From Lumbricus rubellus (lineage: Eukaryota; Annelida; Clitellata; Crassiclitellata; Lumbricidae): a DNA stretch of 64,000 nt. Of this stretch, positions 28,446 through 41,200 are shown piece by piece. A program made the translations under genes and the position numbers. The notes below the pieces were generated by a model that was not told where the DNA came from, ran no database searches, and worked only from the letters and a program-made list of their open reading frames with translations. Where the stretch lies: NCBI GenBank assembly GCA_945859605.1, contig OX243822.1, positions 6,430,400-6,494,399 of the forward strand. The letters are read 5' to 3'. How positions within the stretch are numbered: the first letter of the stretch is position 1; every line of letters begins with the position of its first letter.

Positions 28446-31400
28446 GGCCTTTTGAAAAAAAACCCAGCTCAATAGTCAGTCACAAGGCAGTAATTCAATA
28501 TGACCGAATGCTAATCCAATCCAATCAAATCAATCAATTCATCAATCAATCAATCCATCAATCATTCAATCAATCCATCAATCTTGAGTGACATACATCA
28601 CTTTAAAGTCTCTTCTTTAAAACGACACAAATTTTATTGCTCTATCATGTGCTTGTCCAAACGTGTGAGTAAATATATGGTTCAGCTCTACACATTCCAA
28701 TTCTGAGAAAAATGCATAATTTGAAGTTTTGTATAACTTTGAAGTGCAAATTTTTTAGCAACCACGTTGAGAATTGATTGAAATTTGCAACAAATAAATA
28801 GGCTGCATAACAGGTTAGAAGGAAGTCTGGGCTTTTCACTCATATCTCATAAATTTGCTCTGCTAGACTTATGCCGAATATGACAAAATCAATGGCTGGA
28901 AAATAAAAAATCTGAAGAAAAGTCATTGAATAATTAAAACAGCTCAGTCACTTCAAAATCATATAAAATATAATAAAAACTCAAATTTTTCTTTAAAACA
29001 TAATTATTTATTTATTATTTTCTGTCAAGGCAATGGATTGGACTCCGACTGGATGGAGGAAAAGACGAGAATGACCCAGAAAGACCTGGCGAGATATGGT
29101 GAAGCAGGACTTGGAAGACGGCGGAATGACGTGGGAGGTGGCCAGGGCAGCTGTGGAGGACAGAGTGACGTGGAAGAGCTGTGTCGCCCAATGCACTACA
29201 AGTGCATGGAAGGACTAAGGTCGAAGATAAGGTTTCTGTCAAAAGCTAAAAATTTAATTCCTACCATGTTTTGGTTATTATCTGGCAAAGGAACTCACTT
29301 GAACGTGGCAAAGTTGCCGACCTTGGTCGCGACCTGGTTGAGAAGAAACCCTTTCCGAATCTCCACCTTCGCCTGGATCAGCTTCACCATCTCCAACTCC
29401 GTCATCGCCGCCTTCCCCGGCGCCTTTCCCGACTCCTCATCGTCGTCATCGTCCTCGTCACTCTCTATCTTCTTCCGTCTCCGCTTCTGGTCGTTCTTCT
29501 TCTCTTCCGCCAGCTTCTTCGACGCCTTTTCCACTTCCATCGTGCAATCGCGGTACCATTGGGCGATGTAGAACTGGCGGGCGAACTGGAATCGAAGACA
29601 TCATGGCAAAATAGACGTGAGCATTAAAATTGGAAATTAAATTAGAAACCATGACAAAATAGCGATGAGCTCAAAAATTGCAATTTAAATTTAAAATCAG
29701 TTCAAAATAGTGATGAGCTTACAAAAAAATTGAAAAATAAATCTAAAACCATGACAAAACAGCCATGAGTTTAAAAAACTGAAATCGAAAACCGTAAATA
29801 TGTAACAAAGCGGCCAAGCGCTCCAAAAAATTGAAAATCAAATTATAAACCATGATAAACAGAACAGAGTTAAAAAGAAATTGAAAAAACCCATGACAAA
29901 ACAGCCACATGTTAGAAAAATTGGAAATAAAAAAGGAAAAAAAATGACAAAAACACTGAAGAGCTAGAAAAACATGACAACAAATCAAAGAGGGACAGTA
30001 GAGGGCAGAGAATGTTCCTCTCACCATGAGCGCTGGATCGTGCTCCGATCCATAGACAAGATACTCAAGCAAACTCTTCTGAAGAACCTCCGTCTTCTGA
30101 ACGTCGGACATCTAAGAAACGAGCAATCAACAAAAAACAATCAATGCACGTCAATCAATTCGCCAACCAGTTACTACTAGCCTGCCAAACAATAAACTAG
30201 CCCGTCAGCCAACTAGTCAGCGAAAAATACAAACCAGCCAGCCAGTTAGACAGTCAACAAGCAAAACAATCAAGCAACACTCCCAAAGGTTGAATCAGTC
30301 ATTCATGTGGCAGATGGCTTTGGTAAACAGCAGCAGCATGCTACAGACGCCTTGCATGGCTGCCAAAACAGCTAAATTCTGTGATGTGTCAATAAGAAAT
30401 TAAAGATTATTATTAGTAGTATTATTGATATTATTACACTAGGCAGTGGCCAATCACACAAGGTGCCTGCCATTCACCCACATCCGTATTGATATTAAAA
30501 TCAACTTAACGTTTGAATATCTTACCATCCAGAAGTCAATCATTACTATGTTATGAGGTTATTTATTGTAAGGCACAACATATAAACAATTAAACATACA
30601 TAATTACATAATATTAATAATACATATACAATTATACATGTATAGTTGAGGGAGGAATGGAGGGGAAAAGGATGCAAGGTAGATCAAGAACAATGCTGCT
30701 GGACTGGATGCTGACAGAAGATGGATACAGTGGACTGAAAAGAGAAGCGCAGAACAGAGAAAAATGGCGTCATTAGACATACGAACCTGCCTGACGGCAG
30801 AGAACACAAAGAAAGAAGAAAAGAAGTTGTATACATACATATATACAATAATTATACATACATACACACAATTAAACACTAATCAACCGAAAATCATCAT
30901 CAATGACCACACAAGGTCTTTCGTAAATCACCCCCCCCCCCACAAGTAACGTAAATAAAAGACAACTTTAACTTGTTTGATAAACCAAACGAAAGAAAGA
31001 GAACATGTAGATAACGTTATCACCACCTGTGAATTTCCATTCCCCGTCTGACTTGACTTAGCTTTGGCACTTTCTCCGCCATCCTCCGTATCGTTGATCT
31101 GAAACACACGCATACACACACACACACATACACACACGCAAGTTGAATCAGAGCGCTCGCCTTGAAATGCATTACTTAACTTCGAATTGCCAGTGATAGT
31201 TAGACACCTTTAAAAATAGTGTAAACTGATTCTATATAAGGATGGCAAGCACTGCATGATTAATTAGGCGATTTCCCCTATGGCTTATAGCCATATACTG
31301 TCCGAGACTTTACTGTGTAAGGATCTTCAGAACAAAATTCTTCACTTGGATTTGTCAATGATAGTTAGACACCTTTAAAACGCTGTCAATCGATACTATA

Positions 31401-34400
31401 GAAAGATGGAACGCACTGCGTATTTTAATTACTTCCTCAATGACTGCCAGAGACGGTTATTGTGTACTGTGAAGGGACCCAGAGACCCAAGTGCTTCACT
31501 TGGAATTGCCAATGATAATTAGACACCTTCAAAACGGCGCCAAACCAATGATATATAAGGCTGGAACATAATTTACGTGATTAATATGACATTCAACTTG
31601 TCCTAAAATGCCTGACAGAGTGAAGCTAAGTAATTTTATTAGAAACTGTCAAGGCGACAGTATGTAGACAATGTAAAAAGTACGAGTTCGATCCATCTTC
31701 TCCAATGAAACTGTCACTTACAATTTCCGATAGTTAGACACCTTTAAAACGCTGCCCACCAATATTATACAAGAATGGATATGTTAGTGATCAATAGATA
31801 TTCGAAACAACCGCCGTGCAATGCCTGGTAAAATGAAACTAAGCAAGTTGAGTTCTCATGAAATTGTGGCCGATTGATTAGAATGGTCGTCTTTTCATTT
31901 AGAGAGCAGGGGTTCAATTCTTCCTCTGAGACAGTTACTTTTGTTTGTATGCACACTTGTTATAGCGCCCCTTCAAGATCTCTTCTCAGAGGCGCTCCCG
32001 GTTGCAGCACGGACACTGCATCGAAGTTTCACGTCTAAGACGGTTATTGTGTAGGAACCTTGAGAACTAAGTTCTTCACTTGGAATTGCCGATGATAATT
32101 AGACACTTTTAAAACAGTGTAAAGCGATACTATATAAGGATGGCACGCACTGCGTGATTATTATCTGATATCCGCTACTGTCTAAGACGGTTACTGTGTA
32201 TGGACCTTGAGATCCAAGTTCTACGCTTGGAATTACCGACACGATAGTTAGACACCTTTAAAACGGTGAAAACCAATGTTATATAAGGTTGGAACGTAAT
32301 ACGTGATTACTATGGAACTCTTCCTGAAATGCCTGATAAAGTGAAGCTAAGTAAGTAAGTAAGTAAGTTTACAAGAAACAGTCGCCTTGTAGACAATGTA
32401 AAGTTCGATACATCTTCTCCGCTGAAACTGTCACTCACAATTGCCGATAGTTAAACACCTTTAAAACGCTGCCAACCAATATCATACAAGGATGGAATGA
32501 GTTACGTTTGCGATCAATATGTAAGTTGGGTTCTCATGATAGGAGATTCTGGCCGACTGGTTAGAATGGTCGCCTTGTCACTCAGAGAGCAGGGGTTCAA
32601 TTCTTCCTCTCAGACAGTTATTTTTGTTTGTATGTGCATTTGTTATAGCACCCCTTCAAGCTCTCAGAGGCGCTCCTGACTGCAGCGCGGACACTGCATC
32701 GGAGTATCACGCCGAAGCGCTGAGCAATTGCGAGAGTAGGATTTTCCCAAGGTTCCAACGCAACGGCTTGAGGTGGATTCGAACCTGCAACCCTCCGGCT
32801 GCCAGGCAATGAACATACACACTGCGCCACCGCAAAGCACGGTTACAGTGTAGGGACCTTGAGCAACAAGTCCTTCACACATGCTACAATTACATTACAC
32901 AACACATGCTACATTACATTACACAACACATGCTACATTACATTACACAACACATGCTACATTACAATACACAAAACATGCTACATTACATTACATTACA
33001 CAACACATGTTACATTACATTACACAACACGTGCTACATTACATTACACAACACATGCTACATTACACTACACAACACATGTTACATTACACAACACGTG
33101 CTACATTACATTACACAACACATGCTACATTACATTACACAACACATGCTACATTACATTACACAACACATGCTACATTACAATACACAAAACATGCTAC
33201 ATTACATTACATTACACAACACATGTTACATTACATTACACAACACGTGCTACATTACATTACACAACACATGCTACATTACATTACACAACACATGCTA
33301 CATTACAATACACAAAACATGCTACATTACATTACACAACACATGTTACATTACATTACACAACACATGCTACATTACATTACACAGCGTAGAAATGCGA
33401 CTGCTGCTGCCACCTGTGAAATGATGTCTTGAATGACGTCTTCGTTGAGTCGACTCGAGACTGCGTCTCTGCGCAGACGAGCGGCGACGATACCGAGATA
33501 ATCGAGAGACGCGACTCGCAACGACATCTCCACCGACTTACTACTGAACTGCTTCACCTGAAGATAAGCACACAAGACGAAGGTAACGATGATGAAGATA
33601 ACGCAGATGAAGATAATGAAAAAGATGACAGCAATAATTAAGATAACAAAGATGAAGATAAGGAAGATGAAGATAGCAAAAAAAGAAGACAACAAAGATG
33701 GCCACAAGATGACAAAGAATTCCACTAGATGATGAAGGCCACTAGATGACGAATAAAGTCACCAGAAGACAAAGAAGGCCAACAGATGACTAAGAAAGCC
33801 ATCACATGAAGAATAAGGGCTGTAGATGATCAAGAAGGTCACTGAACGACGATAAAGGCCACCAGATGAATAGGAAGGTCACCAGATGATAAATAAGGTC
33901 ACGAGATTACAAATAAGGCCATCGGATGACTAAGAAGGTCACTGGATGATGTACAGGACAGACTGAATCTAATTTATATAGCCCCTGATTCTCCGACTTA
34001 CCAGAAGATTACCGAGGAGGCTGAGTATGAGCTCGGACGCCGGCCACTCGGGTTTGTTCACTGTGGCCAGCAGATCGTAGACAAAGTTTTCAAAGAGACT
34101 TCGGTAATCGTCTTCGCCCTTCGACGTGCATCTGAAAAGGGTAAGACAGGTAACGGTAACAGGTGTATCACTTAAATGGCCTATTCACTAGATCACTCTG
34201 GACAGCAGCGGTTTGAGAGTCAACCATGAAATATTCCGCTGCACCATTATAAAGCCACAATTACGGTTTTAAGCCAATTGAGTGTACTTTCTTCAAATTC
34301 AATTCAAGAAACAAAGAAACTTAAATTCACAATAATAAAATACAATGTCCAAGTGTAATCTTTGCAGTGATCTGTTGTTATTATATACATATACGGGAAC

Positions 34401-37400
34401 AAAAGACTAACCCAAAGCGAGTAATTCCGCTAGATGGGGGTTATTGGGGGTCTAATTACACAGATTAACTTGACAACAGTAAAGTAGTGAATGATAAACT
34501 AACTATAGTGGCGGTGGTTTGGGTATCCTCCAAAAAAACCAAAACAACTCAGCCATGGTTAGAAAGAGGCACCAATATGATTAATCTACTGACCAGTAAT
34601 AAATACTCAGCCATGACATAGATAAAAGGTTACAAAGCCACAAATGCAGCTGCTAAAAAGAATACATGGCTAAAAGTATTAGAGCCACTAATGTAGCTAT
34701 TACACAATACGTACTTAGCCAGAAACACGGCTAAAAAGTTGTGAGCTGTTCTCATGGCGGTTTCATAGGACGTCAGAATCATGACTTCTTTGTCGACCTA
34801 AAAACAGAACACCAAAATTAAAAGAATCTGACAGTCACAATAGAACACTACAATCTATACAACCCGTAGTTTTTTTAATCAATCAGGTCATCAATCTATC
34901 AATCAAATAATAATATCTATTGAGTGTGGAAGCATTTTGCTGAACCAACCATCGATCAATCAATCAATCAATCATTTAATGTCTGAAGTGCTCCAGGTGT
35001 TAATGCAAATGATCTTGCATCATCACGTGTTTATGATTATCTCCAAGTATCAGCAGGAAGCTAAACGTTTTAATTACCATTACCTACAAGTGTTAATGAC
35101 TATATATACCAGGTGTTACCATTTACCTCCAGGTATTAATTATCACCATCTCCCAATGTTAATCAAATCCCCAACGAAGAAACTTCAGAAACCTTATCGT
35201 TGTTCTTCTTCTTTTTGCTCGGAATCTCGTCATCCATCGCGTGCTGTTCCACGTGACTCTGACCTTCGTCCATCTGCGGTAACTTAACGACGCACTGGAT
35301 CAACTGGAGCGCCAGCGCTGTTACCATCTGGATGTGGTCGTCCGCATTCAACCTAGACGAACAAAGGACGACACAATCGAAACTTGTTTCATTGTTTGCT
35401 TTATTGTTTGTTCTATTGTTTGTTTTATTGTTTGTCTTATTGTGTGTTTTATTGTTTTGAAACCGTTTATTGAAACTGGTCATGGATTCGCAACACTGCA
35501 TCAACCTGGGACCTGCTAGTGAATACATACTTACGTATGTACTTGTGGGGTGTCGTTGTGGTGTAGTGGGTATGGTCGCTGCCTTACATCCGGAGGATTG
35601 CAGGTTCGAATCCACCTCAAGTCGCCGTGTAGGGACCTTGGGCAAGTCGCAGTTGCTTAGCGCTTCGGCGTGAAACTCCAATTCAGTGTCCGTCCTGAAG
35701 TCGGGAGCACCTCTGAGTAGGAATCTTGAAGGGGCGTTACAGCAAATGCACATACATACTTACTTAGCCACGACCATGGCTAAAAGTATTACCGCCACAA
35801 AAAGATCTAGTAAACAAATACATACTTATCCATGACTAAAACCATATTAGAGCCACTAATTCATTTCATAGCCACATTAGTGGCTCTAATACTTTTAGCC
35901 ATGGTCGTGGATAAGTATGTATTCACTTAACCCTTTACCTGTTCATTTTTAAATTTTAAGCCCGTTTTCAGCGAATATTCTCGGGGCAAACGGGTAAAAG
36001 ATTAATAGCTCTACAATACATTGGACCGAATTAGTATACGACTAGACACGATTAGATTAGTTTAGAACGATTACCGATAGCTGCGTAGGTTCTTCTTGCT
36101 CGACGGAAGACGCGCCAACGACGACAGAATATCTTCAAGTATCAACTGACGATGTTTCTCGTATCGACTGAAAATCTACGACAACAAAAGACGATCAGAA
36201 GATGATCAGCAGATTAGAGAAAAGATTAGCATATGATTTGAAAAATTGGACTAGATAAGAAAGACAAGCTGTGATGTGATCATAATTTTTATATGATCAG
36301 ACGATCATTAGATCGGATAAGACCAGAGGCAATTATTAGATTCTATAAGATCGAAAGATTTTAGAAGATAGGAAGTGACAACTGAAAGAAAAAGCAGCTT
36401 GAAATTTGCATAGATCTTGATCAACAACAATAACAATCATAAATGAAGTAACAATAATATACCTAAATAGAAATATAATAATAAATTCAATAATAATAAT
36501 TTATGTAACAAAATAATAAACAATTATAATATATGTGCAATTAAAGGAACAATGGAGGGTCAAATGAAGTCCTGAGGAGCAGAAAAAGGAGATGGACGAA
36601 GAAAATAAAATAACTCTGCTGCTGGACTTACATTCGTAACGAGCTTGAGGGCGTTCAATTGCATCTCTTGAATGTTCTCGACGAAGAACGGTGAAACAGC
36701 CAACGTAGATGTCTGTAAGATAGGAAAGAAAACAACGGTCCATCAGAAAAAACAATGAAACAAAGACGGCTGGAAAACAATGTTCCACAAAGACACAAAA
36801 AGTGAGGCATAGAAACAGACAGCCAAACACACAGACAGATAAACATACAAACAGACATTTTAAATGATAAAGACAGACAACCAAATATATATGGATAGAC
36901 AGTCACACATACAGTGCTCAGACAAACAAGTACACATACAGCCAGACAAGACAAAGACAGACAGACATACACCCAAATATACAGTCAGATAAACAGTAAA
37001 ACATATACACAGACAAATAGAAAGAAAATATTCCCATTCAAACAGCTAGCTTTAAAGGGAAAAAGTTAAATATAAATTCAGAAAAACAGACAAATATACA
37101 GTCAAACAGGTAACTATGTAAGCAAAGAGTCAAATATACAGACAAACAGACAAACATGCAGAGAGACATACGAACAATCAGACAGACAGACAAATATTCA
37201 GACAGACCAACAGACAGTCAAACACACTCAGTGATAAGTGATGAGTTACCTGCAGGATGATTGTGTCTGTGAGTTCCTGAATATCGACGAGTTCTGCGAT
37301 TAGAGCCGTAAGATCCGTGAGTTTATTGTATAGAGCCAGCGTCACTTTGTCCTTCGTACCTGACGCCTTGGCACGCTTCATCTTCATGTTGCTTTGAATA

Positions 37401-38181
37401 CCACCTTAAAGAAAAATGAATGAATAACAATATACACTGCTCAAATCCCCCTCCATTCCTGTGTAATGCAATGCAACATGATGCGATGTGATACGCAAAA
37501 AAAATAATGCAATATAATGCAGCACGATGCATTAATAACATGCTGATGTGAAATGCAATGCAACATGATGCAATGTAATATGATGCAATGTAATATGATG
37601 CAATGTAACATGATGCAATGTAACATGATGCAATGTAACATGATGCAATGTAATATGATGCAATGTAATATGATGCAATGTAATATGATGCAATGTAATA
37701 TGATGCAATGTAATATGATGCAATGTAATATGATGCAATGTAATATGATGCAATGTAACATGATGCAATGTAATATGATGCAATGTAATATGATGCAATG
37801 TAATATGATGCAATGTAATATGATGCAATGTAATATGATGCAATGCAACATGATGCAATGTAACATGATGCAATGTAACATGATGCAATGTAATATGATG
37901 CAATGCAACATGATGCAATGTAACATGATGCAATGTAACATGATGCAATGTAACATGATGCAATGTAATATGATGCAATGTTATGGGATATAATGCAAAC
38001 TGATGTGATATAGTGCAGTGTGCTGCAACATAACATAATGTAACGCCAATGAGAAATGCAATGCGATGTAACATGACGCAATATCATCCAATGTGATACA
38101 ATGCAACAGGATCAACGCTAATGAAACAATTGCCCAGAATTTTCACCAACGAAACAAAGCATTGCAGAGATCATTAACCAC

Positions 38182-38217
<36 letters not shown>

Positions 38218-41200
38218 TAGTATTATTATTATTACTACTGGTATTATTATTACTAATAATTTTATTATTATTACTATTATCATTGTTATTATTACTAGCA
38301 TTATTATTACTATTATAATAACAAGTATAGTACTATAATTACTAGTATTATTATCATTAATAGTATTACCATTATTACTACCAGTATTATTACTAGTATG
38401 TTTATTATTATTACTATTGTCATTGTTATTATTATAGCTATTATTATTACAATTATTATTATCATTGTTATAATTATTACAATTATTATTATTATTATTA
38501 TTACAATAATTATTATTATTATCATTATTATTTATGCTAACTTTTATTATGCGGATCGATGCGATAGACGGGGTCGAACTCCGGATAGATGGCGTTGTGA
38601 AGCTGCGTTTTCGTCAGACGTATGATGCGTTCAATGACGTCCTCTATGAACACCTCCTTCGGCATTTCCGATGATGTCATGATGTACATGGCGGAGAGCG
38701 CCGCATCAACCGCCAGAACGACACGGTCCAACGTCAACTCTCGCAGCAATTGCTCCTCTTCGTTCTCACCATCCTGACACATCAAGATTCATTCATTATA
38801 TTCATTAGATCAGTGGTTCTTAACCTTTTCAAGGGAGCCGAACCCCAAGAGAAATCTATAACCATTCACCGAACCCCTCAAGTTTGAACAATAATTTTTC
38901 TTTTTTGCTCGACATACTCTGTGGTATGAGTACATGTAAGCTTATTATAAGAAAATGGTAATAGTTACTTTTAGCATAAGCTTACGTCATACGATGCTAT
39001 TTCTGCAGAAAAACAACGAAAATTACATAGGCCTATCTTATCGGTAATACCTTATATTATTTCACAGAAAGATGCCTGCCAGTGCCGGTGTTAATTATCG
39101 GGAGGTGTACTGGTGCAGTAAGACAAAACTACATGTAGGCCTAAGGTTAACAGGATGAGCAGCTTTAAATTTAATAAGGTTTCAAACAAAACTTATTAAA
39201 TAAAAGTTGAACACTTAGCAGATGATTTTTCACTGAAAATGTATATATTTCAGAGGACCTCTGCCGAACCCCTGGCACTGGCTCACCGAACCCCGAGGGT
39301 TCGGTCGAACACTGGTTAAGAACCACTGCATTAGATGCATTTATATAGCGCCTCTTCGAGGGGGCTACTCAGAGGCGCTCCAAACCTCAGCGCGGCCAAA
39401 TAAAACTGTATTAAGATGAGAGAGGAAAACCTGAGAAGGATTTTTACAAAGAGAGTGGAGGGTCGGATGAAGATTATTCCAGGTAGAGGGTCCTAGCACC
39501 GAAGATAACGTGCAACATTTAAGCAAGGATGTACAGCCGATTGTTAAATTGCTGGTAATCCAGAGTTACAAATGTCAAACCACAGTATGGGGCACGGCAG
39601 GGTTTATTTTAACGTGCAGTTGTACACAAAATGTGCAGTTCTAAATGGATTTGTGCACTTGTAGAAACACTTGGAACTTCTGTGCAGTTAAAATTAGTTT
39701 TAAAAGGCCAGTTTCCTCCGATTGGGAGTAATTTACCATGGAGGATGGAAAAGTAAAGAAGGGGTTCTGCAGTTCTACAAATTCCTTAACACATTGACCG
39801 CCACGGCATTTATTACCGCTACGCCAAGCAATTTTATACATAATTATGAAATACATGTGAAAAATAAAGTTTCACTTTGATGTGACCCGGCCACACCTCA
39901 CCCATACCCGACCCAATCCCACTAATCACACCCACCCTCATCCTTATACCACCCACCCAATCCGCCTCCACCCCACTCTGCCAGACACCCACCCCAAACC
40001 ATTTCAACGCGCCCCCAACTTACCCCCCTTAAAATTTTTCAACATATAAAATTCATGGAAAAATATAATGCTTCCATCTGTTTTCACCCCTTCACACGGC
40101 ACCACACCTTGGTCCATACCACGAACCCTTTCCCACCCCAGTCCATCCACCCCCGACCTTCACCTCATCTTACCCAGACCAACCCCACCCTGCCACATCT
40201 TACCCAGACCAACCCCACCCTGCCAAATCCAGTCCGACCCTGCCCTACACAGCCCCACTCCACTGGGGTAAATTCAGGTTTTTTGTCATACTTCACCCCC
40301 ACTCAGGCCCCACCCAACCCCAACGTCAGCCCACCCCACGCCCCATCCTCTACCCCAACCCGAAAAATTTTCAACATATGATATACATTGAAGAAAAAAT
40401 GTTCCCCTTTCTTGTCACCCAGCCCCACGGGGAAATTTTTTTGGGGGAAAATTTTTATTTTGGGGGAAATTTTAATTTTTTGTGGAAATTTTTTTTTGGG
40501 GGGGGGGGGGGAAAATTTTAATTTTTCGGGAAAATTTTTATTTCTCGAGTAAATTTTTTTTTTCGGGGAAATTTTTTGGGGAGAAATTTTTTCGCCTCAC
40601 CCACGAATCCATACACTCCGTCTTCACCCACCTCCTCCCCGCTCGAACCATCCCAACTCTATCCGCCACACCCAGTTCCACCCGCCATACCCTGTCCCAC
40701 CATGCCCACCTCACTAGGGTAAATTCAGGTTTTTTCGTCCTATTTCGCCTCCCCCAGGCCCACCCCACCCTAACATAGGTCCTCCCACCTCAAACCCACC
40801 AATCCCCGACCCGCCGATGCCAAATTTCAACTTTTGAAATTCATGGAAAAATAATGTTTCATTTTGTTTTCACCCTGGTTCCACTGGGAAATTTGGGTTA
40901 TTCGCCCCATCCCATCCATATCGCACCCACCCCCCACGCCACTCCGACCACAGCCTGCCCTCACCCAGTCCTCATCCAGCCCCCACGCCTCCGGAGTGAA
41001 CAACGTTGACCAGGAAATCATTGGGCGTGCGCCAGTGTCCGCGTGTATCACGATAAATTCACTGTGAATCGTACTACGAGTTAACTCGTAGTAGGCGTGT
41101 GCGGGAGACTTTTCTACTACGAGTTAACTCGTAGTAGGCGTGTGCGGGAGACTTTTCTACTACGAGTTAACTCGTAGTAGGCGTGTGCGGGAGACTTTTC

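Larger units (their letters stand above)
31180..32470 (-). repeat. cluster of seven TTTTAAAGGTGTC repeats
   Basis: Cores in reverse orientation at 31203, 31367, 31522, 31737, 32102, 32251 and 32454, each preceded by TTCACTTGGAATTGCCGATG-like sequence and followed by CTATATAAGGATGGAACGCA. It looks like repeated use or tandem amplification of one SINE-like unit. Confidence 0.82.

Noticed and set aside
29038..29627. Two plus-strand frames of 118-177 codons
   Set aside because: Mostly antisense of nipbl exon 24, whose Lys/Asp-rich codons read as Ser/Leu/Phe on the other strand.
32859..33432. Three overlapping plus-strand frames of His/Tyr/Thr repeats
   Set aside because: They come from the 24-bp minisatellite.
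37441..38087. MQCNM and IASYY repeat frames on both strands
   Set aside because: A 15-bp tandem repeat is open in all frames by arithmetic; it is intronic and has no start or splice context.
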